From an uncultured Saprospiraceae bacterium (GTDB lineage Bacteria > Bacteroidota > Bacteroidia > Chitinophagales > Saprospiraceae): a stretch of DNA of 44,343 nt. The notes under the pieces were generated by a model, which saw only the letters and a list, made by a program, of their open reading frames with translations, was not told the origin of the DNA and made no database searches. Numbering within the stretch: the first letter of the stretch is position 1; the number at the start of each line of letters is the position of its first letter. This document shows, one piece after another, positions 9,412 through 17,915 of the stretch. The stretch is from NCBI GenBank assembly GCA_937941095.1, contig CALDYJ010000040.1, forward strand, positions 1 through 44,343, in the 5' to 3' direction. The position numbers were made by a program, and so were the translations under genes.

Positions 9412-10281
9412 TCATTCCAAACTGGCAAGCAACAAATTCATCGCCTCTTCCACTTGATCTTCTTCAATCAACTTTTTAGCCTGATGAATAACTACCTCTT
9501 TATCTCTTAGATCAATGGATAAATTTTTACTTGTTTCTGCGATGCTTTCCTTTGAAGGCCATTCCTTTAAACCGGCAAGGCGAGCGACCTCATTTGCGGT
9601 AAGCAAATTAGAATTTTTAATATAATCTGGTAATTTATCATAACCAATTGGAATGACATTAACTGGCTGGAATATTTTCATGATAGATTCTCCAGATGCT
9701 CTAGTATAAAAGGCTCTGCCCATTCTACCCATGAGGTCAATTTTATGAGGATCGATTTTTTTATCTTCATCTAAAACATTTTCATCAATGTGCATCCTCA
9801 CAACTTCACAAATGATTAAATGCCCTGCACCACCTTCGTAGCCTAAGGTAATAATGTCTTTTACCTTGCATTCCATATTTACTGGGGACTCTTTTAGTCT
9901 TGCTGCTTTGACAAGGTCTGAAGGAACAGCTGTCAAGCCTGCTTTTTCGAACTCGCTGACATCCGATGGATAGGCTACACTTGATAAAGTCATTTGTCTG
10001 ACGATATCGTAGTTTACAACATTTACAACCAATTCATCTGTCGCTCGAATGTTATGCAAGGTATCTTTGGTCGTATTATGCGCTACCGTCCGATTTGAAG
10101 AAAAAACCAAGATTGGAGGATTCGAACTGAAGGCATTAAAAAAACTATAAGGCGCTAAATTATTATTGCCTTCTTCATCAACAGTACTAACAAATGCAAT
10201 AGGCCGTGGAGCTACCGATCCAAGAAGGTATTGATGCAATTCTGCAGTAGGCGTTTTCTTTGGATCTATCTTGATTTTCAT
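9412..10281 (-). CDS. Flavin reductase-like (DIM6/NTAB) FMN-binding protein
   Basis: A 289-residue protein whose first 200 residues match the FMN-binding split-barrel flavin reductase family: VAPRPIAFVSTVDEEG near residues 26-40, APYSFFNAFSSNPP, and later ESPVNMEC and GAGHLIICEV. Members bind FMN and reduce free flavin or act on small substrates in the cytoplasm. An extra C-terminal tail of about 80 residues (from about 210) is predicted mainly helical and is often present in the Bacteroidota forms. No partner monooxygenase is adjacent, so the physiological substrate is unknown. Confidence 0.85.
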   Translation of the reverse strand: MKIKIDPKKTPTAELHQYLLGSVAPRPIAFVSTVDEEGNNNLAPYSFFNAFSSNPPILVFSSNRTVAHNTTKDTLHNIRATDELVVNVVNYDIVRQMTLSSVAYPSDVSEFEKAGLTAVPSDLVKAARLKESPVNMECKVKDIITLGYEGGAGHLIICEVVRMHIDENVLDEDKKIDPHKIDLMGRMGRAFYTRASGESIMKIFQPVNVIPIGYDKLPDYIKNSNLLTANEVARLAGLKEWPSKESIAETSKNLSIDLRDKEVVIHQAKKLIEEDQVEEAMNLLLASLE

Positions 10282-10381
10282 AATGATTTAGAATTTTGCT
10301 AAAGCTCAATAATAGTGTGCGAATAAAAAAATTTCACTCAACTTTTTATCTTTAATTTCCTTCTATATAAAAAAGAACCCA

Positions 10382-10906
10382 ATGTTTTTCAAAAAATACT
10401 TTTTCCCCCTTTTAATTCTAGTGCTCGCTGGGTATCTCATTGGCAAATACTTATACATGAAACCTAAATATGTAAATGGAGAAGATGCCCCAAATTTCAA
10501 AACTAGCTTGTTAAATGGAGAAGCATTTGAGTTAGCTCAATTAAAAGGGGATTATGTGCTTTTGGATTTTTGGGGAACTTGGTGTGGCCCTTGTCTTCAA
10601 GAAATCCCTCAGTTAAAGGAGATTCATGAAAAATATGGCCCAAAAGGACTTAAAGTAGTTAGTGTAGCTTTAGAATATGGAGAAAAGAAGAAACGTCTGG
10701 AATCTGCTATAAGTCGAAAAGGCTTAGCTTGGAAATACCACATCATAGATCCCATAAATGGAAAAATATTTGATGCTGAAATTGCTACAAAACTCTATGG
10801 TGTGAGGGAAATTCCTACCAAATACCTCATCAATCCGGAAGGTTTTATCATAGGAGTGAATTTAACCTATGAAGAAATGTCTAAAATCTTAGAAAAAAAC
10901 CTATAA
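10382..10906 (+). CDS. TlpA-like thiol-disulfide thioredoxin, membrane-anchored
   Basis: A 174-residue protein with an uncleaved-looking N-terminal membrane segment (residues about 6-22) and a thioredoxin fold facing the periplasm. The active site is WCGPC at residues 67-71, followed by the cis-proline region EIPTKYLINPEG. AhpC/TSA-Redoxin-like TlpA proteins use this CXXC pair to reduce periplasmic disulfides, for example during cytochrome c maturation. No cytochrome biogenesis gene is adjacent, so the client is unknown. It appears to be a single-gene unit; TATCTTTA upstream is one base off the -7 consensus. Confidence 0.88.
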   Translation: MFFKKYFFPLLILVLAGYLIGKYLYMKPKYVNGEDAPNFKTSLLNGEAFELAQLKGDYVLLDFWGTWCGPCLQEIPQLKEIHEKYGPKGLKVVSVALEYGEKKKRLESAISRKGLAWKYHIIDPINGKIFDAEIATKLYGVREIPTKYLINPEGFIIGVNLTYEEMSKILEKNL

Positions 10907-10948
10907 TTGCTGCCAATTTGACGCATTTTGGCGGGTGGCATAATTAGT

Positions 10949-10966
10949 GACATTTCCATTAATGTC
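10949..10966. promoter_or_regulatory. Inverted repeat upstream of grpE
   Basis: GACATT-N6-AATGTC is a perfect 6-bp inverted repeat 32 bp ahead of the chosen grpE start. It is the right size for a dimeric regulator site. It does not resemble the HrcA CIRCE element. Function is inferred only from position. Confidence 0.3.
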
Positions 10967-10997
10967 GGTAAACCTAATATTTAATCAAACAAAAGAG

Positions 10998-11579
10998 ATG
11001 TCCAAGGATAATAAAAACAATATGGATCAAGAAACAGAAGAACAATTACAAGAAGAAGTAAAGGAAGAATCGGTAAACCTAGAAGAAAATCAAGAAGAAA
11101 CAGCAGAAATTCAAGAAGAACAAGAAATAGATGAACTGGAGCAATTGAAGACAGAGAAGAAAGAGTTAAATGACAAATTCTTGAGGTTATTTGCAGAGTT
11201 CGAAAATTTCAAAAAAAGAACTTTTAAAGAAAAGGTAGAAACACTGAGCACTGCCGCCAAAGATACGCTTGTAAGTCTGTTACCTATTTTAGATGATTTT
11301 GATAGAGCGAAGCTAAATGCTGAAGACGAAAACAGTAAAGAACCATTTAGCGAAGGAGTCAATATGGTCTATAATAAACTTTATAGCACACTTAAAGGAT
11401 TAGGTCTGCAAGAAATGGTGACGAACGGTGAAGCATTTAATCCTGATTTTCATGAAGCTATAACGGAAATCCCAGCACCAGATGAGGAGATGAAAGGTAA
11501 GATCATAGACACCGTCCTAAAAGGATATAAACTTAAAGACAAAATCATCCGCCACGCAAAAGTAGTAGTGGGTAAATAA
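10998..11579 (+). CDS. grpE: GrpE nucleotide exchange factor
   Basis: GrpE releases ADP from DnaK and works with DnaJ, which is encoded 6 bp downstream. The ATG at 10998 was chosen because it follows AAAAGAG and begins a normal acidic head; the open frame upstream to 10947 lacks GrpE character. The 193-residue product has a very Glu/Gln-rich disordered N-terminus (residues 1-55). A long coiled coil follows (ELEQLKTEKKELNDKFLRL), then the family signature AEFENFKKRTFKEK, and a beta-wing domain with the C-terminal motif GYKLKDKIIRHAKVVVGK. dnaK is not in the window. Confidence 0.94.
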   Translation: MSKDNKNNMDQETEEQLQEEVKEESVNLEENQEETAEIQEEQEIDELEQLKTEKKELNDKFLRLFAEFENFKKRTFKEKVETLSTAAKDTLVSLLPILDDFDRAKLNAEDENSKEPFSEGVNMVYNKLYSTLKGLGLQEMVTNGEAFNPDFHEAITEIPAPDEEMKGKIIDTVLKGYKLKDKIIRHAKVVVGK

Positions 11580-11585
11580 AAGAGC

Positions 11586-12743
11586 ATGGCAAAAAGAGAT
11601 TATTACGAAGTATTAGGAGTTCCGAAAAATGCTGACGCAGGTGCAATTAAAAAAGCATATCGGAAAATTGCATTAAAATACCATCCGGATAGAAATCAAG
11701 GCGATTCAAGTGCAGAAGAAAAATTTAAAGAAGCTGCCGAAGCTTATGAAATTTTAAGTTCTGCCGATAAGAAAGCTAGGTATGATAGATTTGGACATGC
11801 AGGAGTAGGTGGAAATTCTGGAGGCTTTCAAGGTGGGATGACCATGGAAGACATATTCTCACAATTTGGGGACATCTTTGGAAACGACAGTCCTTTCGAC
11901 TCATTTTTCGGAGGCGGAGGAGGTGGCACCAGAACAAGAAGAAGCGCTGGTCAAAAAGGTTCTAATTTAAGAATCAAAGTTGGCCTGAGTTTAGAAGAAA
12001 TTTCTAAAGGTGTCAAGAAAAAAATAAAAGTAAAAAAACAGATTACTTGTAATACTTGTACTGGTTCAGGTGCTAAAGATAAAAACTCTGTTAGCTCTTG
12101 TACTACTTGTGGTGGCAATGGATATGTTAGACAAGTCAAGAGTACGTTTTTAGGTCAAATGCAAACCACTGTGGCCTGTCCTACCTGTAATGGTACTGGT
12201 AGCATGGTTACTGCTAATTGTCAGACTTGTAAGGGAGAAGGAAGGAATTATTCTGAAGAAATGATTGAATTAGAAATTCCTGCTGGTGTCGATGAATCAC
12301 TTCAAATGTCAATGCGAGGTAAAGGTAATGCTGGCTTAAGAGGAGGTCCTGCTGGAGATCTAATTTTAAAATTTGAGGAAAAAGTTCATGAGCAATTGAC
12401 AAGAGATGGTCAAAATGTTATTTATGAGTTATACCTTAACTTTGCTGATGCCGCATTAGGAACATCCATTGAAGTGCCTACTTTAGAAAACAGGGTAAAG
12501 ATAAAGGTTCCCCCAGGCACACAAGCAGGAAAGTTATTTAGGCTTAAAGGAAAGGGCTTCCCTCATGTACAAGGATATGGTAAAGGGGATCAACTGATTC
12601 ATGTAAATATCTGGACACCGAAGAAATTAAATTCCGAAGAAAAGACTTTAATGGAAAGGTTAAAAGAAATGCCTAATTTCAAACCACAACCTGGTAAATC
12701 AGAAAAAGGATTTTTTGATAAAATGAAAGATTACTTTAATTAA
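11586..12743 (+). CDS. dnaJ: Chaperone DnaJ
   Basis: A full-length 385-residue type I J-protein. It has the J domain at residues 1-70 with KYHPDRN, and a Gly/Phe-rich linker at about 75-120. Four zinc-binding CXXCXGXG repeats follow (CNTCTGSG, CTTCGGNG, CPTCNGTG, CQTCKGEG), then two C-terminal substrate-binding barrels and the dimerisation tail. It stimulates DnaK ATPase and delivers unfolded clients. It starts 6 bp after grpE and its stop codon abuts the gldH start codon, indicating one transcript. Confidence 0.96.
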   Translation: MAKRDYYEVLGVPKNADAGAIKKAYRKIALKYHPDRNQGDSSAEEKFKEAAEAYEILSSADKKARYDRFGHAGVGGNSGGFQGGMTMEDIFSQFGDIFGNDSPFDSFFGGGGGGTRTRRSAGQKGSNLRIKVGLSLEEISKGVKKKIKVKKQITCNTCTGSGAKDKNSVSSCTTCGGNGYVRQVKSTFLGQMQTTVACPTCNGTGSMVTANCQTCKGEGRNYSEEMIELEIPAGVDESLQMSMRGKGNAGLRGGPAGDLILKFEEKVHEQLTRDGQNVIYELYLNFADAALGTSIEVPTLENRVKIKVPPGTQAGKLFRLKGKGFPHVQGYGKGDQLIHVNIWTPKKLNSEEKTLMERLKEMPNFKPQPGKSEKGFFDKMKDYFN

Positions 12744-13217
12744 ATGAAATACTTTTCTTTGGCTTTGTGTCTATTTGTTTTCATGATGCTTTTTGCGTGT
12801 GGAGAACAATATAGTGTCAACCAGAAAAGCGAAATAAAAAAAGAGGGTTGGTCATACGATGACAAACTCTCTTTTTCATTTGAGGTCAAGGACACCAATC
12901 AACTGTATGATCTATTTTTACAAATAGATCATACAGTTGATTTCCCTAGACAAAACATCTACGTTAACATCTACACCGGTAAAAAAGATGCTCAACTTGA
13001 AAAAAGACAACTCTCATTAGAAATCGGAAATAAACTTGGACAATGGCTTGGTAAGTGTAATGGCGAAAATTGTGAAAATCTTATTCCACTACAGACCAAT
13101 ACTTTCTTTGATAGCCCTGGTGTTTATGTTTTCGAACTAGAACAATATACTCGACTAAATCCCCTTCCTAACATAAGCAGTATTAGTTTTCTTGCTAAAG
13201 AAACTTCTAAAAAATAA
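12744..13217 (+). CDS. gldH: GldH-type gliding motility lipoprotein
   Basis: A 157-residue lipoprotein with a signal ending in the lipobox LFAC (Cys19). The body matches GldH: DFPRQNIYVNIYTG, LEIGNKLGQWLGKCNG, LIPLQTNTFFDSPGVYVFELEQY and RLNPLPNISSI. GldH was identified in Flavobacterium johnsoniae as needed for gliding, and it associates with the type IX secretion machinery; its molecular role is not known. The start codon directly follows the dnaJ stop with no gap, so it is likely translationally coupled to the chaperone operon. The assignment is by motif pattern. Confidence 0.85.
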   Translation: MKYFSLALCLFVFMMLFACGEQYSVNQKSEIKKEGWSYDDKLSFSFEVKDTNQLYDLFLQIDHTVDFPRQNIYVNIYTGKKDAQLEKRQLSLEIGNKLGQWLGKCNGENCENLIPLQTNTFFDSPGVYVFELEQYTRLNPLPNISSISFLAKETSKK

Positions 13218-13224
13218 AAAGCCC

Positions 13225-13404
13225 CTATACAGAGGTATTCTATTTGATGCATATGGAGGTTATACTTTTGGTAAGCTTTTTACTGAAAGTAATCAAAAGA
13301 GTGGAAAAACATCTGGGAAAATTGAACAGTATTCTTTACAAGTAGGAAGTCATTTAAAATTGCCTTATTTCGATATGGGGATGATCTATAAAAGCTCCTT
13401 ATGA
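13225..13404 (+). pseudogene. Possible remnant of a beta-barrel protein gene (C-terminal piece)
   Basis: A 60-codon stretch with no credible start; the only frame-opening codon lies inside gldH. It translates into sequence that looks like real protein: FDAYGGYTFGKLF, then EQYSLQVGSHLKLPYFDMG and a stop after YKSSL. The alternating pattern resembles the last strands of an outer membrane barrel. No matching upstream domain exists here, so a decayed or transposed gene end is the simplest reading. Chance coding is possible. The rest of the 13218-13606 gap holds only the inverted repeat at 13466. Confidence 0.3.
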
Positions 13405-13465
13405 GTTTATAAAGATCCGCGAAGCAAAAGAAATCTTTAGAGAATAGATTCCAAATTTTTAGAAT

Positions 13466-13531
13466 AACAGCCAATTGGGCTTTTGTTTGAAATCCTTATG
13501 GGCTTTTCAACCAAAAGCCCAATTGGCTGTT
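13466..13531. terminator. Large hairpin with a nested alternative hairpin (terminator or attenuator-like)
   Basis: Two perfect 20-base arms (13466-13485 and 13512-13531) flank a 26-base loop. The loop itself contains GGGCTTTT (13500-13507), which can pair with AAAAGCCC (13513-13520), so the right arm has two mutually exclusive partners. A T-rich tract, TTTTCCTTTT, follows at about 13530. It lies between the grpE-dnaJ-gldH and isoprenoid operons. A simple strong terminator is most likely. Confidence 0.6.
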
Positions 13532-13606
13532 TTCCTTTTAGATAGATATACAAATAATAGGATTCTATCCAATGTTATCCTTAAATTGCAATTAGTCTTA
13601 GTCTAA

Positions 13607-14665
13607 ATGGAAGAAAAAAACATAAAAAAGGGCTTAGAATTGGCCATTTCGGATGATGATCCAAATGCCAGTACTCGGAAAAATGACCACATTCAAATGG
13701 CATTTAAATCCCAAATTGAATCCGGGCTACTAGATAAAAGGTTTTACTACGAACCCTTATTATCAAAACATCCTTCGATTTCAGATATTCCAGCCACTAA
13801 CTTTGTTGGCAAAACAATGAAAGCTCCACTTTGGGTCTCTAGCATGACTGGGGGAACGGAACTAGCAAAAAACATAAATACCAATCTCGCCAAAATCTGT
13901 AAAGAATTTGGACTCGGTATGGGTTTAGGATCTTGTAGAAAGATACTTTCTGACCATACTTACTTTGATGATTTTAATATGAGGCCTATCTTAGGTGAAG
14001 AAGTACCATTCTTTGCAAATCTAGGGATTGCCCAAATTGAATACCTTATCAAAGAAAAAAAAGTTTATCAGATCAAAGAAATGTTGGATCGACTTTCTGC
14101 AGATGGACTTTTTGTACACGTTAATCCATTTCAAGAATTACTGCAACCTGAAGGAGATGTTTTAAGTCTTTCTCCATTAACAAGCATTAATAGCTTAATC
14201 GAACAATTAGATTGTAAAATAATAGTTAAAGAAGTTGGACAAGGTATGGGGCCGGAATCTTTAAAAGCATTAATGAGATTGCCTATTGAAGCAATAGAGT
14301 TTGCAGCAGCAGGAGGTACTAATTTTTCAAAATTAGAATTATATCGAGGTGATGTTGAAAAGCAAATCATCTTTGAGGGTTTGACCAAGATTGGCCATAC
14401 TGCAGAAGAAATGGTTTTTTTTACAAACAAATTAATCGCAGAATTAGGTGATGCAATCCAATGTAAAGAATTTATAATTTCTGGTGGAGTTAAAAATTTC
14501 TTAGATGGCTTTTATTTAATAAACAAACTGAATGCAAATGCTATTTTTGGGCAAGCATCTGGTTTTTTAAAATATGCTATTGAAGGCTACGATAATTTAA
14601 AAGCATACACAGAAGCACAATTGAAAGGCCTTGCCATTGCAGGCGCATACTTAAAAGTGAAATAA
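13607..14665 (+). CDS. fni: Type 2 isopentenyl-diphosphate delta-isomerase
   Basis: A 352-residue FMN-dependent TIM-barrel enzyme that interconverts isopentenyl and dimethylallyl diphosphate. Family marks include the N-terminal RKNDHIQMAF, APLWVSSMTGGTE, GLGSCRKIL, FVHVNPFQELLQPEGD with the catalytic-region Gln and Glu, IIVKEVGQGM and a C-terminal phosphate-binding FIISGGVKN region. It is the first gene of a four-gene run with intergenic gaps of 3, 2 and -1 bp, fitting the mevalonate route to isoprenoids encoded by its neighbours. Confidence 0.93.
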   Translation: MEEKNIKKGLELAISDDDPNASTRKNDHIQMAFKSQIESGLLDKRFYYEPLLSKHPSISDIPATNFVGKTMKAPLWVSSMTGGTELAKNINTNLAKICKEFGLGMGLGSCRKILSDHTYFDDFNMRPILGEEVPFFANLGIAQIEYLIKEKKVYQIKEMLDRLSADGLFVHVNPFQELLQPEGDVLSLSPLTSINSLIEQLDCKIIVKEVGQGMGPESLKALMRLPIEAIEFAAAGGTNFSKLELYRGDVEKQIIFEGLTKIGHTAEEMVFFTNKLIAELGDAIQCKEFIISGGVKNFLDGFYLINKLNANAIFGQASGFLKYAIEGYDNLKAYTEAQLKGLAIAGAYLKVK

Positions 14666-14668
14666 GAA

Positions 14669-16033
14669 ATGGGTGAAAAAAGTATTTCAGGGTTTTCAAA
14701 ATTATCTAAAAGAGGTAAATTAAAATGGATAGCAGAGAATTTCTTTAAAGATCCAGAAGCTGTCATTCGAGAGCTTAAATCATATTGGTTGACTAACGAA
14801 GACCAACAAAGAGTGATGGATGGATTTAGTGAAAATACAATAAGTAATTTTCACCTACCCTATGGAGTTGCTCCAAACATGATCATCAACGACAAAACTT
14901 ATTGCATCCCCATGGTGATAGAAGAAAGTTCTGTTGTTGCTGCAGCTTCAAGTGCAGCTAAATTTTGGATGAATAGAGGTGGTTTCAAAACAGAAGTCAT
15001 TTCCACAGTAAAAATTGGTCAAGTTCATTTTTATTGGGACGGAGATTCAAGCAAGATGATCCCGCTTTTTAACAAATATAAAGAGCGTTTCAAACAAGAT
15101 GTCAAAGACATAACCGCAAACATGGATAAAAGAGGAGGCGGTATAATAGATGTCAACTTAAAAGATTTTACAGACATAGAACCCAACTACTATCAAGTTG
15201 AAATTAAATTTGATACTTGCGATTCTATGGGTGCTAATTTCATTAATTCTGTTTTAGAAAGGGTTGCTTCTTTGATGAAAGATTATTTTGCTAGAGAAAA
15301 AACATTCACTGCAAAAGAAAAAGAGATAGACATTGTCATGTCTATTCTTTCTAATTACACACCAGAATGTTTGGTCCGAGCAAGTGTAAGCTGTCCTATT
15401 GAAGATTTAGGAATGTTCGGAGAAATGGACGCAGAAACATTCGCAAATAAATTTAATAGAGCCGTTAGGATTGCACACATTGATCCATATCGTGCTACCA
15501 CACATAACAAAGGAATTTTTAATGGCATCGATGCTGTTGTACTAGCAACAGGCAATGATTTTAGGGCCATCGAAGCATGTGGACACACTTATGCTAGTAG
15601 AGATGGTCAATATAAAAGTCTTAGTAACTGTGAACTCAAAGATGGCATTTTTAAGTTTTGGCTAGACATTCCATTAGCCATTGGAACAGTTGGAGGATTG
15701 ACAAACATCCATCCAATAGCTAAAACTTCTCTTGAACTTCTTGGCAATCCAGGATCTAATGAACTTATGCAAGTTATTGCAGCTACTGGACTTGCACAAA
15801 ATTTTGCAGCCTTAAAATCTTTGGTGACCGTAGGCATACAAAAAGGTCATATGAAAATGCATTTGATGAATATTCTAAATCATCAAGAAGCTACAAAAAA
15901 AGAAATCGAGGCCTCCGTATTACATTTTAAAGATCACGTGGTTTCGTTCAGTGCTGTACGTACTTTTTTAGATGAACTTAGAACAACATCCTCAGGCAAT
16001 AAACCTTTTGCCATTGCTGGTACAAACGATTAA
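14669..16033 (+). CDS. mvaA: Hydroxymethylglutaryl-CoA reductase, class II (degradative type by sequence)
   Basis: A 454-residue class II HMG-CoA reductase. The catalytic Glu lies in MVIEESSVVAAASSAAKFW (Glu85/86), the Lys in THNKGIFNG, the Asp in VLATGNDFRA and the C-terminal His in QKGHMKMHL, matching the four catalytic residues known from the Pseudomonas mevalonii enzyme. The IGTVGG nucleotide-binding motif is present. Class II enzymes are often named degradative, but position next to IPP isomerase implies a biosynthetic role, reducing HMG-CoA to mevalonate. It starts 3 bp after fni. Confidence 0.94.
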   Translation: MGEKSISGFSKLSKRGKLKWIAENFFKDPEAVIRELKSYWLTNEDQQRVMDGFSENTISNFHLPYGVAPNMIINDKTYCIPMVIEESSVVAAASSAAKFWMNRGGFKTEVISTVKIGQVHFYWDGDSSKMIPLFNKYKERFKQDVKDITANMDKRGGGIIDVNLKDFTDIEPNYYQVEIKFDTCDSMGANFINSVLERVASLMKDYFAREKTFTAKEKEIDIVMSILSNYTPECLVRASVSCPIEDLGMFGEMDAETFANKFNRAVRIAHIDPYRATTHNKGIFNGIDAVVLATGNDFRAIEACGHTYASRDGQYKSLSNCELKDGIFKFWLDIPLAIGTVGGLTNIHPIAKTSLELLGNPGSNELMQVIAATGLAQNFAALKSLVTVGIQKGHMKMHLMNILNHQEATKKEIEASVLHFKDHVVSFSAVRTFLDELRTTSSGNKPFAIAGTND

Positions 16034-16035
16034 TC

Positions 16036-16983
16036 TTGCAAAAAGTATTACCTAAGGAAATATTTAGATCCTACGCAAGCGGAAAATTATTAATCACAGG
16101 AGAGTATTTTGTCTTAGAAGGGGCGGAAGCTTTTGCCTGTCCTTGCCAAATGGGACAAGAACTTTGGATTGAAAAAGTGCCAAGCATTCAATCCCAATTA
16201 ATATGGAAAGCCCTAGATCAAAACAGCTTAATTTGGTTGGAATGCAAATTCAACTTACCTGATTTGGACTTAATGTATACGCATCAAGAAGCACATGCTG
16301 CTCCTTTGAAAAAAATGTTGGATTTCATCTTAAACGAAAAGCCTGACTTATTTGAAAAGGGTTATTCCTATTACATTACAAGCAAGCTAGAATTTGACAA
16401 ATCATTCGGATTAGGGAGTAGTTCTACCTTAATCTATAACCTTGCAAAGTGGTCAGGCATCGATGCGCAAGTCTTATTGCAAAATACTTTTGGTGGTTCC
16501 GGCTATGACTTAGCTTGTGCAGGTGCAGAAAAGCCCTTAATTTATCAGACCGATAAAGAAAAAAGTATTTGGCAAGAAATTGATTACCATCCAACTTTCA
16601 GCGAGCAATTGTATTTTCTTTACTTAGGTAAAAAACAAAACAGTCGAGAAGGAATAAAGCACTTTAGAGAAAAAGTAAAACCTACCGCTTCTGACATTGA
16701 ATTTGTGTCGAGTTTAACTCAGGCATTTATCAATGCAAATGATCTAAAAAGCTTAAAGGAAGTGATTAACACTCACGAAAAATTTATATCGAAAAATCTA
16801 AAACTTCCAAAAGTCAAGGATGTTTACTTTAAAGATCACATCGGTGCTATAAAGTCTTTAGGTGCTTGGGGAGGAGATTTTGTTTTAATGACTTTTGAAG
16901 GAGATAAAAAAGAACTTTATAATTACATCGAGAAAAAAGGGTTTGAGCACCTTTATCGATTTAATGAAATAATTAAAAACTAA
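16036..16983 (+). CDS. GHMP-family kinase of the mevalonate operon (GYDIA-like)
   Basis: A 315-residue GHMP kinase. The TTG at 16036 is chosen because the conserved substrate-loop segment SGKLLITGEYFVLEGAEAF begins at about residue 11 and the next Met is too late. The ATP-binding motif FGLGSSSTL is intact, followed by GGSGYDLACAGAEKP, the GYDIA-type motif, here Leu instead of Ile. This subfamily occurs in Bacteroidota mevalonate loci, but which phosphorylation step it does (mevalonate, phosphomevalonate, or other) is not readable. The C-terminal domain ends with GAWGGDFVLMTF, the GHMP motif 3. It starts 2 bp after mvaA and overlaps the next start by 1 bp. Confidence 0.85.
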   Translation: MQKVLPKEIFRSYASGKLLITGEYFVLEGAEAFACPCQMGQELWIEKVPSIQSQLIWKALDQNSLIWLECKFNLPDLDLMYTHQEAHAAPLKKMLDFILNEKPDLFEKGYSYYITSKLEFDKSFGLGSSSTLIYNLAKWSGIDAQVLLQNTFGGSGYDLACAGAEKPLIYQTDKEKSIWQEIDYHPTFSEQLYFLYLGKKQNSREGIKHFREKVKPTASDIEFVSSLTQAFINANDLKSLKEVINTHEKFISKNLKLPKVKDVYFKDHIGAIKSLGAWGGDFVLMTFEGDKKELYNYIEKKGFEHLYRFNEIIKN

Positions 16984-17729
16984 TGGCTTGGACTTGGTAC
17001 AACTCAAGACTGGTAAAAAATAAAGACCTGACTGAAAATGTCAAACACATTCAACTTCAAATGGAGACTAATGATTTTGAATTTAAAGCAGGGCAATTTA
17101 TCACCATGGATCTTCCTATCCATGAAAAAAGATTAAAGAGATGGAGGTCCTACTCTATCGCAACCTCACCACATGAATTTTCTAACAACATTTTAGATTT
17201 TATAATAGCAGGTGTTCCTGATGGCTTAGCGACAAAATACTTTTGGGAAGAAATGGAACTTGGAGCGAATATTAAATTTAAAGGTCCTGCCGGTGTTTTT
17301 CATCTTCCTAAAGTTGAGCTTGAAAATGACATCGTTTTTATTTGCACAGGCACAGGAATCGTACCTTGTTTAAGTATGATGAACCAATTGCATCAAAGTG
17401 GTCGTAAGTATAAAAACATCCATTTAATATTCGGAACTAGGTGGCTAAAAAACATCTTTGTAAACAGCTGGCTAAAAAAAGTAGAAGAAGAATTTCCAAA
17501 CATGCAATGCACCGTTGCCTTATCTAGGGAAGAACGGCACATAAATCCTCATCCATTTGAAATCACCTATGGATACGTGCAACATTCAATAGAAGAAAAT
17601 TATAAATCGCCAAGAGAAAATGTAGACTTCTACATTTGTGGATGGCAAGCAATGGTTGACGATGTCTCCAAAAATCTAAAGGCTTATGGGTATCGAGAAA
17701 ATCAGATTCATGTTGAATTATATGGATAA
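16983..17729 (+). CDS. FAD/NAD(P)-binding oxidoreductase (ferredoxin-NADP reductase fold)
   Basis: A 248-residue protein with the two-domain ferredoxin-NADP reductase fold. The FAD domain has AGQFITMDL and RWRSYSIATSP, the RxYS flavin motif. The NAD(P) domain has CTGTGIVPCLSMM and the C-terminal FYICGWQAMVDDV. No plant-type 2Fe-2S domain is attached, so it would pass electrons between NAD(P)H and a separate carrier such as ferredoxin or flavodoxin. Its start overlaps the kinase stop (TAATG), placing it firmly in the isoprenoid operon. A link to IPP isomerase, which needs reduced FMN, is an attractive inference. Confidence 0.85.
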   Translation: MAWTWYNSRLVKNKDLTENVKHIQLQMETNDFEFKAGQFITMDLPIHEKRLKRWRSYSIATSPHEFSNNILDFIIAGVPDGLATKYFWEEMELGANIKFKGPAGVFHLPKVELENDIVFICTGTGIVPCLSMMNQLHQSGRKYKNIHLIFGTRWLKNIFVNSWLKKVEEEFPNMQCTVALSREERHINPHPFEITYGYVQHSIEENYKSPRENVDFYICGWQAMVDDVSKNLKAYGYRENQIHVELYG

Positions 17730-17889
17730 ACTGAAGAGTCTGAATTCATAGATAAAAATTTCACGATATGATCTTCATATTCTATTCCTTTTTGTAGATA
17801 AATAGACTGAATGCTAGCCTTTCCAAGCTAAATCATTAACTACTTTCTTTTAATTGTAGATTTCTAAAACATCCCACCTCAAAATGTGT

Positions 17890-17897
17890 TATTTTTG
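17890..17897 (+). promoter_or_regulatory. Candidate -7 element for the nfu gene
   Basis: TATTTTTG matches TAnnTTTG and lies 18 bp ahead of the ATG at 17916. It overlaps the longer GTG-started frame, which favours the internal ATG as true start. No good -33 TTG is at the usual spacing. Confidence 0.4.
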
Positions 17898-17915
17898 TAC
17901 ACAAATAAATTTGAT

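Noticed and set aside
10947..10997. Extended grpE N-terminus
   Set aside because: Hydrophobic non-GrpE residues; ATG at 10998 gives the normal acidic head.
13192..13224. Start codon of the frame over the 13225-13404 remnant
   Set aside because: It lies inside gldH and is not a credible start, so only the remnant portion is reported.
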